64,000 bases of DNA from Bacteroidota bacterium (GTDB lineage: Bacteria > Bacteroidota > Bacteroidia > Bacteroidales > F082), in contig JAERTD010000049.1 in assembly GCA_016845175.1 (NCBI GenBank), forward strand, positions 1 through 64,000. The letters run 5' to 3'. Each line of letters opens with the position of its first letter. Positions within the stretch are counted from its first letter, which is position 1. The translations under genes were made by a program, and so were the position numbers. Of the stretch, positions 1 through 7,782 are shown in pieces. Below the pieces are notes generated by a model. The model was not told the DNA's origin, ran no database searches, and saw only the letters and a program-made list of their open reading frames with translations.

Positions 1-32
1 ATTTAGATTCCGGTGGGATCACAGATGAATGC

Positions 33-67
33 AAAAGTCCGACACTGCCACGGCAGGTCGGACTTTT
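33..67. repeat. Long hairpin-forming inverted repeat
   Basis: Arms 33-43 and 57-67 are perfectly complementary (core GTCCGAC/GTCGGAC). The pairing continues inside with CTGCC at 45-49 and GGCAG at 52-56, leaving one bulged base. The right arm ends in a T-run, so the structure can act as a plus-strand terminator. It shares its T-run with the next inverted repeat. Seen directly; function inferred. Confidence 0.7.
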
Positions 68-118
68 TTTATCCTCAAAAAACACAAGCTCGCTTGCTAT
101 TTTTTGAGGATAAAAAAA
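64..118. repeat. 19-bp-arm inverted repeat with flanking T and A tracts
   Basis: Arms 64-82 and 100-118 are exact reverse complements over 19 bases, with ATCCTC/GAGGAT cores flanked by T7/A6 and T6/A7. A second stem, CAAGC at 85-89 with GCTTG at 92-96, extends it. The symmetry fits a bidirectional terminator or a REP-like palindrome. Together with the preceding hairpin it forms a compound structure at the end of the minus-strand metal operon. Confidence 0.7.
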
Positions 119-168
119 GGACAAAAGTGCATCGTACTTTGACTTTTCATTTTCACGTTGGAGCTATC

Positions 169-202
169 CGGGATTATGCAATAATCCCGCTTTATCTTTT
201 TG
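169..202 (+). terminator. Rho-independent terminator candidate (plus strand)
   Basis: Nine-base arms at 169-177 and 181-189 (CGGGATTAT/ATAATCCCG) enclose a 3-base loop and are followed by a T-rich stretch on the plus strand. No plus-strand gene is visible upstream in the window, so it would serve a transcript entering from the left. Confidence 0.55.
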
Positions 203-227
203 TTTTTTACATAAGCACAGCCGAACT

Positions 228-719
228 TTAACGATGAAGCATCTTAATACTTAATCCCTTTTGATCAGACCATCCTTCTTTGTCGGTAAGACTTATAAAA
301 AAATGATAATCACCATCATCAAATAATCCATTCTCATTACCGGTTGGAATTGAAATTGAAAAATCTGTTTCATATGCCTGCGATCCTTCCGGGATAGTAT
401 AGTCTTCAATAAAAGTAAATGAATTTATCGGTTCTTTTATCGGGTCAAGTTCACATGCTGTAACCTCGGTGCTGTGTGAATGATGATCGAAATTATCATG
501 AATACTAATACTATAAGAACCCAACTCAGAATTATCCGTGAACTGAATTTTTAATTCGAAGGATTCTCCAAAATATAGGGTGTCACAATTAGCGGGGAAG
601 GCTCCCGTAAATCCATTGTCAATGGTCGGTTTCTCAGTGTCAATATCATCATCTTTCTCACATGAAATGATGAGAAACGACAGAAATAATACTGCTAATG
701 CAAATTTGAGTGAGCTCAT
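228..719 (-). CDS. DUF4625 family lipoprotein (163 aa)
   Basis: The N-terminus is a lipoprotein signal with lipobox LIISC (Cys20), followed by an acidic linker. The remainder matches the DUF4625 pattern: an Ig-like beta fold with a middle His-rich insertion (DNFDHHSHS, about residues 94-102) and a C-terminal YHFFISLTDKEGW-type strand. It is the last gene of the Fur/TonB operon, 54 bp after a paralogue. DUF4625 proteins have no assigned activity. The His cluster and the operon partners suggest a surface or periplasmic metal-binding accessory of the TonB receptor, which is inference. The family call is fairly sure and the role is not. Confidence 0.8.
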   Translation of the reverse strand: MSSLKFALAVLFLSFLIISCEKDDDIDTEKPTIDNGFTGAFPANCDTLYFGESFELKIQFTDNSELGSYSISIHDNFDHHSHSTEVTACELDPIKEPINSFTFIEDYTIPEGSQAYETDFSISIPTGNENGLFDDGDYHFFISLTDKEGWSDQKGLSIKMLHR

Positions 720-773
720 AACATATCTCTTTGTACACCCGGAAAGTCGAAAACTTTCCGGGTGTGAGTATAA

Positions 774-1214
774 CTATTCTTCCTTTAATAATAATTCAGC
801 ATCTGCGCTGCTTTGGTTTCCCTCCATATCGGTCACTATAAAATCAAAATGGTAATCGCCAGCTTCAGCTGTCGTGTCTATTTCCAAATGCTCATGAAAA
901 GTTGTGTTTATCAAGCCTGAAAACTTCGTATAGGTGGTGTCAATTTCCCACTCTTCATCCTGAAAATCCTTATGACCTTCACCTTCGTGGTGTATGATCA
1001 CCTGAACTGTGGATATTTTCCCTTCAGCAAGGATATCGATGTCCATATGAAGCTCTCCTCCAATAGTGGCTGTGTGGTCATTTCCATGAGTATCACCTTC
1101 GCCAAGTTCATGGATGGTGATTACTGGTTTGTCCACTTCATCATCTTTTTCACATGAGGAAAAAAAGAAGCCTGCTGTGAGAGCCAGGGTAATTATAAAT
1201 ATTCTTGTGTTCAT
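774..1214 (-). CDS. DUF4625 family lipoprotein (146 aa)
   Basis: Lipoprotein signal ending FFFSSC (Cys21), then an acidic KDDEVDKP linker similar to that of the next gene. The fold region shares the C-terminal strand pattern (YHFDFIVTDMEGN) with its downstream paralogue, so the two are diverged tandem duplicates. It is rich in His (HGNDH, VIIHHEGEGH, FHEHLEI), consistent with metal coordination. It lies 22 bp after the TonB receptor in the same operon. The His positions are seen directly; metal binding is inferred from them and from the Fur-type regulator at the head of the operon. Confidence 0.8.
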   Translation of the reverse strand: MNTRIFIITLALTAGFFFSSCEKDDEVDKPVITIHELGEGDTHGNDHTATIGGELHMDIDILAEGKISTVQVIIHHEGEGHKDFQDEEWEIDTTYTKFSGLINTTFHEHLEIDTTAEAGDYHFDFIVTDMEGNQSSADAELLLKEE

Positions 1215-1236
1215 GATTTTTAAATGTAAATGATTA

Positions 1237-3660
1237 CTATTTTTTTTTCTTGTTAATTGTCCCTGTAAAGGGGAAAGAGATATTGATAATAAAATTTCTA
1301 CCTGGCTCGGGTACGTTAATTAGCCTGTAGTAGCTGGTATGGTTAAAATATTTAGTGTTTAGAAGGTTTCTCACCTGCATCGAAATTGTTACTTTCTGAT
1401 GCTTTAAAAGGAGATCTCCTCCAAAGCTGAAATTGAGCAATTGGTACCCATCCGTTGGTTCTTCCGGTGGAACGATATTATTTTGGGCTGCTGTAATCCT
1501 GTAATCCAATGAGAAATACATATTCTGGATTACCTTGTTTATGGGCCTTTGATATTTTATATTGAACAATGCCGATGGTGGTGGCGAGAATGGTAAGGTA
1601 AATCCTTCTTTTTCACCCGATAGTTGTTCCGAGTAAACATACTCACCCACAAGTCCTACTTGCAGGAACCTTACTAATTCATAATGCGCATGTACTTCAC
1701 CACCATATCTAAGAACTTTGCTTTGTATATAATAATAAACCTTATTGCCATTACCATAAAGCCTGTCATGATCAGAGCTTGGATTCAGGTAGATATAATT
1801 CCCGAAATAATTCACGAAGGGAGCCAGGCCAATCGCAAACTTTTTTGAATTGTATTCTAAACCTGCATCAAGTTGCCAGGACACTTCGGGCGACAAGTCA
1901 GGGTTTCCGACTTCATAACTAAAACGATGGTAGTTGACTCCATTAGCTGCCAGCTCTTTGGCAATAGGCATACGGAAGCTTTTACCAATATTGGCTTTAA
2001 GCGACCATTTCGCGGAATTATAGTTATAACCAAGAGACCATGAAATATTTGAGAAGTGACGCTCGATATTCGCTGCTCTTTGCAAATACTGCCAGCTTGT
2101 ATCACCATTTTCAATTACCGGTGATGGAAACCAGTCAAAATATTCTTCCGTATGGATATGGCCGTAATCATAACGAATACCTGCTTGTACCAGGCTCTTG
2201 TCAGTTAAACTGTATTTGGTATATGCAAAACCGCCTATTTGAAATTGATTGTAGGCAGGGATGATAAATCCACGACCATCGATCTGGTTATCTTGATACT
2301 CGCTGTTTACACCAAAATTGATTCGGGTTTTATCAGAAAAATCATAGAAAAATTTCAAATTTCCTGAATACACATATTTTTCAAATTGTCGTTCCAGGTT
2401 GGGATTAAAATCCAACGTATCTGGAAAGGTCGCAGGCATATAACCATGTTGCACATAATGGTTCCACTCCTGTCTGAAATTTCGCTGAAAACCCAGATCA
2501 AATTCAAGTTTCAATTTTTCCCATCTATAAAAGCTGGTATTAATCACTTTAAAATGATTAACCGTTTGATAAGGATACTGGATGTCCCTGTTCGACTTAT
2601 CATGCAAATCGGTATCTACATTGCGGGGTTCCAAGCCATGTGTATTGGCAAAAAATCCACTTTTGCTGTTCACACTGCTCACATAAAACTTGCTTTGAAA
2701 CCTTTTCTGGATCATGCCAAATGAAAAGTGCAGATTACGTTCGTTGCCGGCAGTATTCCGCAATCGGTTTTCATACAATGCAGCACGGTATGAATAAATA
2801 TCAACACTGTCGGTTGGAACTTTGTAATCGCCATAACCAATAATTGTTGCCCTTAGGGAGCCGAAAAACCATTTCTTTCTGCCATAAAACGAAACTGATG
2901 TGCCCAACAAATCATTATTTGTTTTACCAGTAAGGTCAACTGTACCGCCGAAAGTATTTTTCGCAGGTAGTTTTCTGTTGTTCATATCCACAATTCCACC
3001 GATGGCCTCAGAACCATACATGAGCGAGGCAGGGCCTTTTATGACTTCAATATTCTCAACAGCATACTGGTCAATCTCAAGCCCGTGATCTGCTCCCCAT
3101 TGTTGGGCTTCATGCTTAACATTGTTCTCAACCACCACAACACGGTTAAATCCAAGCCCCCGAATGACCGGTTTTGATTGCCCAGACCCAATTTCAATGG
3201 TGCTAATTCCTGGCAACCTTTCAAGGGAACTCATTAAACTGCCACCCATGTTTTGTTTAACGTAGTCATCATTTACAATCTCAATATTGAGTGATTCATC
3301 TTTTTTTCTGGCTTCGATATAATTGTCGGATACAACTATCTCGTTCAGGCTCATAACCCTCGCGCTAAGTTGCACATGATATAATTGGTCTTCACTAATC
3401 TTTACACTGTCAGTAAGCGTTTTGTAGCCAATAAATGAAACCGAAATAGTATAGGTGCCTTGGAGCAGTTTGTCAATAACAAATGCGCCCTCCGCATCAG
3501 TTGTTGTGCCTTTTTCTATGGGATACAAAAATACGGATGCACCGGGTAATGGTTCATTGTATTCATCAACCACAACACCTTTAAGTTCATAATGCGTTTG
3601 CGCAAACAAACAATTACATAAAAGACTCATGCCTACTAAAAGCATGAAAAACTTGCTCAT
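1237..3660 (-). CDS. TonB-dependent receptor, probable metal/metallophore transporter (807 aa)
   Basis: Outer-membrane TonB-dependent receptor. A signal peptide (about 1-20, ending LFAQ) precedes a carboxypeptidase-regulatory-like domain (24-105, KGVVVDEYNEPLPGA...). Next come a plug domain (about 115-235, with RLPGIS, IRGLGFNRV and VIKGPASLMYGSEAIGG) and a 22-strand-type barrel ending in the usual aromatic C-terminal strand, here extended by a short Lys tail. It sits between a small His/Cys secreted protein and two DUF4625 lipoproteins, downstream of a Fur-family regulator. That context points to zinc or another transition metal rather than glycans, since there is no SusD partner. The substrate is inferred from context only. 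Confidence 0.9.
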   Translation of the reverse strand: MSKFFMLLVGMSLLCNCLFAQTHYELKGVVVDEYNEPLPGASVFLYPIEKGTTTDAEGAFVIDKLLQGTYTISVSFIGYKTLTDSVKISEDQLYHVQLSARVMSLNEIVVSDNYIEARKKDESLNIEIVNDDYVKQNMGGSLMSSLERLPGISTIEIGSGQSKPVIRGLGFNRVVVVENNVKHEAQQWGADHGLEIDQYAVENIEVIKGPASLMYGSEAIGGIVDMNNRKLPAKNTFGGTVDLTGKTNNDLLGTSVSFYGRKKWFFGSLRATIIGYGDYKVPTDSVDIYSYRAALYENRLRNTAGNERNLHFSFGMIQKRFQSKFYVSSVNSKSGFFANTHGLEPRNVDTDLHDKSNRDIQYPYQTVNHFKVINTSFYRWEKLKLEFDLGFQRNFRQEWNHYVQHGYMPATFPDTLDFNPNLERQFEKYVYSGNLKFFYDFSDKTRINFGVNSEYQDNQIDGRGFIIPAYNQFQIGGFAYTKYSLTDKSLVQAGIRYDYGHIHTEEYFDWFPSPVIENGDTSWQYLQRAANIERHFSNISWSLGYNYNSAKWSLKANIGKSFRMPIAKELAANGVNYHRFSYEVGNPDLSPEVSWQLDAGLEYNSKKFAIGLAPFVNYFGNYIYLNPSSDHDRLYGNGNKVYYYIQSKVLRYGGEVHAHYELVRFLQVGLVGEYVYSEQLSGEKEGFTLPFSPPPSALFNIKYQRPINKVIQNMYFSLDYRITAAQNNIVPPEEPTDGYQLLNFSFGGDLLLKHQKVTISMQVRNLLNTKYFNHTSYYRLINVPEPGRNFIINISFPFTGTINKKKK

Positions 3661-3706
3661 ATTGAATAATTGAAATTAAACTACTTAAAATTCTGAGAGA
3701 ACAATT

Positions 3707-4069
3707 TTAAGAAGAATAAACTGGTGGTCCTCTTGGACTTTTAGCTGAATGGACTTGCTTGTAATGATGATTTCTTTTTATTTCATAATACAAACTAGTA
3801 AATTCAGGTATTTCTGAACTAAAAAAGGGAACCTTAGGGATATCATTTATTGAAAACTGATAGTCACATATCGGACATGTATTTTCGGTTTTATATATGC
3901 ATTCACCTTCTGCATTGGAGCCATCGTCATTTACTCTATGATGACAATTCTGATTTTCGGTTATATTATCGTCAGAATGATCCCAAACACCATGAAATGT
4001 TTGAAATGTGATTGGAAAAAAGAAAATTCCAAACAGTAAAAAAGCAATATGTTTTCTAAGTGTAATCAA
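3707..4069 (-). CDS. Small secreted His/Cys protein, DUF2946-like in architecture (120 aa)
   Basis: An N-terminal hydrophobic signal or anchor (about 8-25) precedes a region rich in candidate metal ligands: H26, H31, C42-H43-H44, C57, the CPIC motif at 65-68, and H101, H102, H107. The C-terminus has SPRGPP. The plan (signal, His, CPxC, terminal R-x-PP next to a TonB receptor) resembles the DUF2946 proteins found beside metal TonB receptors in Proteobacteria, but I cannot confirm homology. Its start overlaps the Fur-type gene by 4 bp (ATGA), so the two are translationally coupled. A periplasmic metal-binding or sensing role is inferred. Confidence 0.7.
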   Translation of the reverse strand: MITLRKHIAFLLFGIFFFPITFQTFHGVWDHSDDNITENQNCHHRVNDDGSNAEGECIYKTENTCPICDYQFSINDIPKVPFFSSEIPEFTSLYYEIKRNHHYKQVHSAKSPRGPPVYSS

Positions 4070-4479
4070 TTGTTTTCTTGATTCTTACAATTAACACATG
4101 TGCCCTTGATTAACACCTCTGTTTCAACATCAGAATAGCCATCGGGCAACTGATATTTTTGGATGGGGACATTTTCCATACACTGTACGGAATTACATTC
4201 ATTGCAATAGAAATGCGCATGCTCATCTGTATGTGTTATTGTATTATCAATAGCATATTTAATTAATTGATTATCAACAACAATTTTATGGATTATTTTA
4301 TGCTCCTCAAGTGTTTTGAATGAACGATAAAAAGTAGTACGGTCATAGTTTCCAACCAGTCGATCCCTGATTTCATTTTCAGATAAAGCCTGTTTGGCAT
4401 TCATTACCACATCAATAATTCCCTCGCGACAACTCGTTCGTTTGAGATTATTATTATTTAAAATTTCAACGGCTATCAT
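4066..4479 (-). CDS. Fur/Zur family metal-responsive transcriptional regulator (137 aa)
   Basis: The N-terminal winged helix (about 12-75) has the Fur-family DRTTFYRSFKTLEEHKII recognition region. The C-terminal dimerisation/metal domain carries H83-x3-H87-A-H89, CNEC (92-95) and CVNC (128-131), that is, the two CxxC structural zinc pairs plus His ligands. At 137 aa it has normal length. It heads the operon containing the CPIC protein, TonB receptor and DUF4625 lipoproteins, which makes a zinc-type (Zur) role more likely than iron; that is inference. The promoter just upstream overlaps repeated TTGCAT motifs, suggesting autoregulation. Confidence 0.88.
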   Translation of the reverse strand: MIAVEILNNNNLKRTSCREGIIDVVMNAKQALSENEIRDRLVGNYDRTTFYRSFKTLEEHKIIHKIVVDNQLIKYAIDNTITHTDEHAHFYCNECNSVQCMENVPIQKYQLPDGYSDVETEVLIKGTCVNCKNQENN

Positions 4480-4481
4480 GA

Positions 4482-4542
4482 ATGCAATGTTATTTCAAAT
4501 GCAACAATGATGCAAATGTATAATGAATTATCGTAAAAGCAA
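4482..4542 (-). promoter_or_regulatory. Bacteroidota-type promoter with TTGCAT operator repeats for the Fur operon
   Basis: On the minus strand a TTG (-33, at 4540-4542) lies exactly 19 bp before TACATTTG (-7, at 4513-4520), matching the Bacteroidota consensus. Three TTGCAT copies on the same strand (4510-4515, 4499-4504, 4482-4487; spacings 11 and 17) start inside the -7 element and run to the start codon. They are placed to block transcription if bound by the Fur-type protein. Confidence 0.6.
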
Positions 4543-4625
4543 GTTAAAAGGACTAATAAAGAATCAAAGCCAACTTTCCTTTGTTAAGAATAGTTAAGGT
4601 ATTCTTTTGCTTAAAGGCTAAATCT

Positions 4626-5009
4626 TCAAGTAATTTTCTGAACCGTAAACCCTTCCAACTCCCGCTTCAATTCCTTTGAAGGACTGAAATTTAGCTTTAG
4701 CTTTTTCACATTGCTGGCTCCAACTGCCCGAGCCGTGTCTGAAGGCTCTGATTTCACAGAAACCACAAAACTTCCCAAACTGCCCAGACGGATGATTTTA
4801 CCATCACCCAGCTGCCGGGGCATATGCTCAGTTAGTGCGATCAGCACTGCATAAACATCGGCTTTAGAAACAGTAGACATTTGAGCAATGCTTGTGGACA
4901 TGCTGTCAAGACTGACTTCACCGGTGTTAACGGCTTTTGCATAATACTTGAGAGGGGCTGTCAGATCTCTTGGGTTCCTGATAGCCACGGCTTTAATTCT
5001 AATGCTCAT
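4626..5009 (-). CDS. HU-like DNA-binding protein (HU-HIG type, 127 aa)
   Basis: The sequence has the HU/IHF-like fold of the Bacteroidota HU-related family: an N-terminal RNPRDLTAPLKYYAKAV segment, a helix pair with STSIAQMSTVSKADVYAVLIAL, then IIRLGSLGSFVVSVKS (the strand leading to the DNA-binding arm). The C-terminal KKLKLNFSPSKELKREL tail is typical of this family. It is longer than classical HU (about 90 aa). It stands alone, facing away from the repeat-rich spacer on its upstream side. Role: nucleoid or repeat-associated DNA binding; family known, function inferred. Confidence 0.8.
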   Translation of the reverse strand: MSIRIKAVAIRNPRDLTAPLKYYAKAVNTGEVSLDSMSTSIAQMSTVSKADVYAVLIALTEHMPRQLGDGKIIRLGSLGSFVVSVKSEPSDTARAVGASNVKKLKLNFSPSKELKRELEGFTVQKIT

Positions 5010-5202
5010 TTTGGATGGATTTTTAGTTAGTATACTGTGTAATTAACCTTGTACAGGTCTCAATAGGCTTTGTTTGTTACGATGGTTTGTTCAATCTCAA
5101 AGATAATCAAGTCAAAAGCAAAAGGCAAGTTGGTTAAGGGTCATCGTGTGTTTTTTTCTGTGTAGACTGGTGGTTTAATACTTTCACCAGTGTGCTTTTC
5201 GC

Positions 5203-5290
5203 AAAGTATGAAGGAGATTTGTACAAAGTATGAAGGACATTTGAACAAAGTATGAAGGACATTTGCATAAATGCTGAAGGAGATTTGGGA
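5203..5290. repeat. 22-bp tandem repeat, four copies
   Basis: Four head-to-tail copies of a 22-bp unit (5203-5224, 5225-5246, 5247-5268, 5269-5290) of the form AAAGTATGAAGGACATTTGN. Copies 1-3 differ only at one internal base and in the last bases; copy 4 is more diverged. The unit is not a multiple of three and I see no credible coding frame through it. Confidence 0.85.
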
Positions 5291-5329
5291 TGTAGTATGT
5301 ATTATGTAGAACAATCTATTATACTGGAA

Positions 5330-5489
5330 CGTCACTGCGAGAAAGTATGACGAAGCCCGCCTGCATCGCTTTCGCATAGCTTCAGCGGAGCAAAGCCGGT
5401 GGTAAGGTAGTCTCATATTAGAGTTTGAATGTGGGTAGTGTCAATTGCTTTTTGTTTGGTGAGACCTTTCGCTCCGCTCAAGATGACAG
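5330..5489. repeat. Dispersed TGCGAG-type intergenic element, copy A (expanded)
   Basis: Begins CGTCACTGCGAG, continues TGACGAAG, then TAGTCTCATA, and ends CTTTCGCTCCGCTCAAGATGACAG. The ends form an imperfect terminal inverted repeat (GTCACTGCGAG against GTCATCTTGAG). The same blocks recur at 12844-12946, where they are about 57 bp closer together; here an extra segment of about 50 bp sits between TGACGAAG and the GTCTCAT block. This is the widespread family of short palindromic, non-autonomous intergenic repeats. Confidence 0.75.
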
Positions 5490-5522
5490 CTTTTTTTAAC
5501 CAATTAATAATAACCAATAACT

Positions 5523-5544
5523 CTACATTCTACATTCTACATTC
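5523..5544. repeat. 7-bp microsatellite (CTACATT x3)
   Basis: Three perfect copies of CTACATT at 5523-5543 with a following C. It lies just right of the TGCGAG element, after a short low-complexity AACCAATTAATAATAACC stretch. The other copy of the element (12844-12946) is likewise followed by low-complexity CCAATGACCAATGACTAGTG-type sequence. Confidence 0.7.
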
Positions 5545-5590
5545 CCCTCCCAAAAGTAATGGGACGCCCTTCCCAATTTCCAGACTTTAG

Positions 5591-5598
5591 TATATTTG
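5591..5598 (+). promoter_or_regulatory. Possible -7 element for the NTF2-like lipoprotein gene
   Basis: TATATTTG matches the Bacteroidota -7 consensus TAnnTTTG exactly and lies about 95 bp before the likely start codon. No TTG is found at the expected -33 spacing, so support is weak. Confidence 0.25.
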
Positions 5599-5693
5599 AG
5601 TTTGACCTGCTGTCCCTTGAAACCTAAACATCTACATATTACTAACCAAAATCAATGGGTGTTCTACCTGTTGAGTATACAAAACCTGAAATT

Positions 5694-6200
5694 ATGAAAG
5701 CTATTAAAAAAGTATGCATCCTTATGATCGTCGGCCTTGTGATTAGCAGTAGTTGTTCCAAGAATGAGGATTCACCTCCAGTAAATCCCGAAGACATTAT
5801 TGCAGCTGTCGAAGCTGTATCGGACCAATACCTGCAAGCCTGGAATGAAAAAGACCTTAATACATTGGATCAGCTGACTTCGAACGATGGTGAATTCTAT
5901 GGTTCCGACCCCACGGAAATCATGGATAAGCCTGCCTTGCTGGAGATGTATTCCCTATTCTTCGAGGATACCACCAGCTCCTATATGTATACAGTGAATA
6001 TGAGGAAGATCAGAGTGTCACCTGATGCTAACTCTGCAATAATTATGGAAAGAATCACTTTCCCGGAGTGGAGCCCGAAAATGCCCATGTGCCAAACCTC
6101 CCATTTGGTAAATGATGGAGGCGTTTGGACCATCGATTTCATCTGCTGGGGATTTATCATTAAAAATGATGATGTGGTAAAGGTGAATGAGGTGTTGTAA
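5694..6200 (+). CDS. NTF2/SnoaL-like (DUF4440-type) lipoprotein (168 aa)
   Basis: The ATG at 5694 is preferred over the in-frame ATG at 5655 because it begins a clean lipoprotein signal (MKAIKKVCILMIVGL, lipobox ISSSC). The mature part has the NTF2-like layout of DUF4440/SnoaL-like proteins: a helix with VEAVSDQYLQAWNEKDLNTLDQL, a middle SNDGEFYGSDPTEIMDK region and paired strands ending in WTIDFICWGF. Such domains bind small ligands or serve as steroid-isomerase-like folds; no catalytic residues can be assigned. It is monocistronic, flanked on both sides by repeat-rich spacers. Probably anchored to the inner or outer membrane facing the periplasm. Confidence 0.75.
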   Translation: MKAIKKVCILMIVGLVISSSCSKNEDSPPVNPEDIIAAVEAVSDQYLQAWNEKDLNTLDQLTSNDGEFYGSDPTEIMDKPALLEMYSLFFEDTTSSYMYTVNMRKIRVSPDANSAIIMERITFPEWSPKMPMCQTSHLVNDGGVWTIDFICWGFIIKNDDVVKVNEVL

Positions 6201-6246
6201 TGGATTATGTATTATGGTCTAAGTATTAAGTGGAAGGCAGGATATA

Positions 6247-6404
6247 AATACTTAAAGTGAGCTAAGGTTTATAGTGAACTAAGGTAAGAATATCATACAA
6301 TTGAAGACTCGAAATAAACTCCACAGACTTCAGTCACATTAGATACTCTAGGTACTATACATATGACAAGTCATCAGTTGCCCTGTCCTTCAGGTCGGGG
6401 AAGG
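6247..6404. repeat. About 160-bp dispersed repeat, copy A
   Basis: This segment aligns along its whole length with 11821-11986: TACTTAAAGTGAGCTAA, ATCATACAA/GTCATACAA, TGAAGACTCGAAA, AACTCCACA, ACTCTAGG and ACAAGTCATCAGTTG occur in the same order. The left part (AGTGAGCTAA...) is partly complementary to the middle part (ACTTCAGTCAC...), so the unit can fold on itself. No coding frame runs through it. It lies downstream of a lipoprotein gene. Confidence 0.75.
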
Positions 6405-6795
6405 TGTTGTAATGTGCTATCGATGATAGTCTGTGGATTATGGAGAGAAGAGCAATGGAGTAAGGAAGATTTGATTTTTATTACTTAAGGTGAGCTGAAA
6501 TTTGGAGTACGCTAAAGTCGGACTGCCAATAGAAACAGAAACCGTTTTTAGGCACTTTAAGTACTTCAGGCACTTCTAACTGCCTAACCAAAAACCATAG
6601 CTATTCAAAGATGATAGACCTGTACTTAAACCCCGTCAAACTCTTATTTTTAAAGCACAAAAAGCTACAGAATCAAGCAAGTAAAATCTCATAAAAAGAT
6701 GTGAGAATTTACACTGAAATTAAAGCTATAAGACATGCATTTCTTACATTCGCATTTCGTAAAAAAAAGCCTTGATTGGATAAGAAAGAAATCAA
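6405..6795. other. Gene-free spacer with degenerate repeat fragments
   Basis: No credible ORF. Around 6484-6580 there are weak matches to the neighbouring repeat (AAGGTGAGCTGAAATTTGG, GGCACTTTAAGTACTTCAGGC), suggesting a third, decayed copy. The last 100 bases are AT-rich and probably hold the promoter of the DUF3089 gene, but I see no full consensus. Confidence 0.5.
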
Positions 6796-7782
6796 ATGAG
6801 AATGTATAAGTTATTTGTGTTTATTCTCATGATTGTCATGCTGGGAGCCTGTAATCAGAATGAGCCAATGTTTAGCTCCACTACACCTGACTATGAGGAC
6901 CCTTATTATTGGGCTCAGCCACCGTCCCATGAAATTGATAAAGCGGTCGATGTATTTTATGTGTATCCCACCTTGTTTGGAGGAACCGGACTTATGAATA
7001 TGGATGTCAGCAATGACACCATGAGGGCTTTGGTTCAGTCGGTTCTTAAGAAACAGGCGGCTGTATTTGAAAATGACTGCAATTTGTTTGCTCCTTATTA
7101 CAGACAGATGGCTATGGACGGTTTGGCCATGGATCCACAGGAACAAAATATATATTTTTCGATTGGACAGGCCGATGTGACTCATGCTTTTGATTACTAT
7201 CTGGAACATTTGAACGAGGGGCGTCCCTTCATACTAGCAGGCCACAGTCAGGGCTCAATGGCTCTCATTCAATTGATGAAAGAAAAATTCAATAAACCTG
7301 CACTTATGAATCAGCTGGTAGCGGCCTATTTGATTGGGTACTCGGTCACAGAACAGGATTTGGAACAATGCCATTGGTTTAGGATAGCTGATTCAGCCCG
7401 CGACATTGGTGTGATTATCACCTACAATACCCAATCTGCAGAAGCGACCAATTCACCGGTATTATTGCCAGCTGCCCAATGTGTGAATCCGCTAAGCTGG
7501 ACCCGCGATTCTAATGTGGTAGCAAGGGAGCATCATCTGGGCGCTGTTTTCTTTAGTGAGACCGGGGAAACCGATTCCATTGTCCCCCTCTTTACCAATG
7601 CCCGGATTAATGAAAGCGGGGCTCTGATCGCAGGGGACGCGGATGTGGAAGCCTACAGTATATCCGGCTTTCCAAAAGGCGTCTTCCATAAATATGACTA
7701 TAGTTTCTTTTTCAATAATATAAAGAAAAATGTAGGCGATAGGATAGCAGCCTATAAAGGACAACGACAAAGTCTGAAATAG
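6796..7782 (+). CDS. DUF3089 family alpha/beta-hydrolase lipoprotein (328 aa)
   Basis: Lipoprotein signal with lipobox MLGAC (Cys19). The mature protein matches DUF3089: an N-terminal WAQPPSHEIDKAVDVFYVYPT strand and loop, NDCNLFAPYYRQM, an alpha/beta-hydrolase nucleophile elbow GHSQGS (about residue 151) and the later NPLSWTR...HLGAVFF block common in the family. The nucleophile Ser sits in the GxSxG elbow; the acid and His partners cannot be assigned confidently. A serine hydrolase acting on an unknown ester, exposed in the periplasm or at the cell surface. Isolated gene between two long spacers. Confidence 0.85.
   Translation: MRMYKLFVFILMIVMLGACNQNEPMFSSTTPDYEDPYYWAQPPSHEIDKAVDVFYVYPTLFGGTGLMNMDVSNDTMRALVQSVLKKQAAVFENDCNLFAPYYRQMAMDGLAMDPQEQNIYFSIGQADVTHAFDYYLEHLNEGRPFILAGHSQGSMALIQLMKEKFNKPALMNQLVAAYLIGYSVTEQDLEQCHWFRIADSARDIGVIITYNTQSAEATNSPVLLPAAQCVNPLSWTRDSNVVAREHHLGAVFFSETGETDSIVPLFTNARINESGALIAGDADVEAYSISGFPKGVFHKYDYSFFFNNIKKNVGDRIAAYKGQRQSLK

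Noticed and set aside
13-231. 72-codon plus-strand ORF
   Set aside because: Covers the inverted repeats and terminator; its translation is dictated by the palindromes.
5141-5416. 91-codon minus-strand ORF across the 22-bp array
   Set aside because: Reads through the tandem repeat and half of the TGCGAG element; no recognisable protein features.
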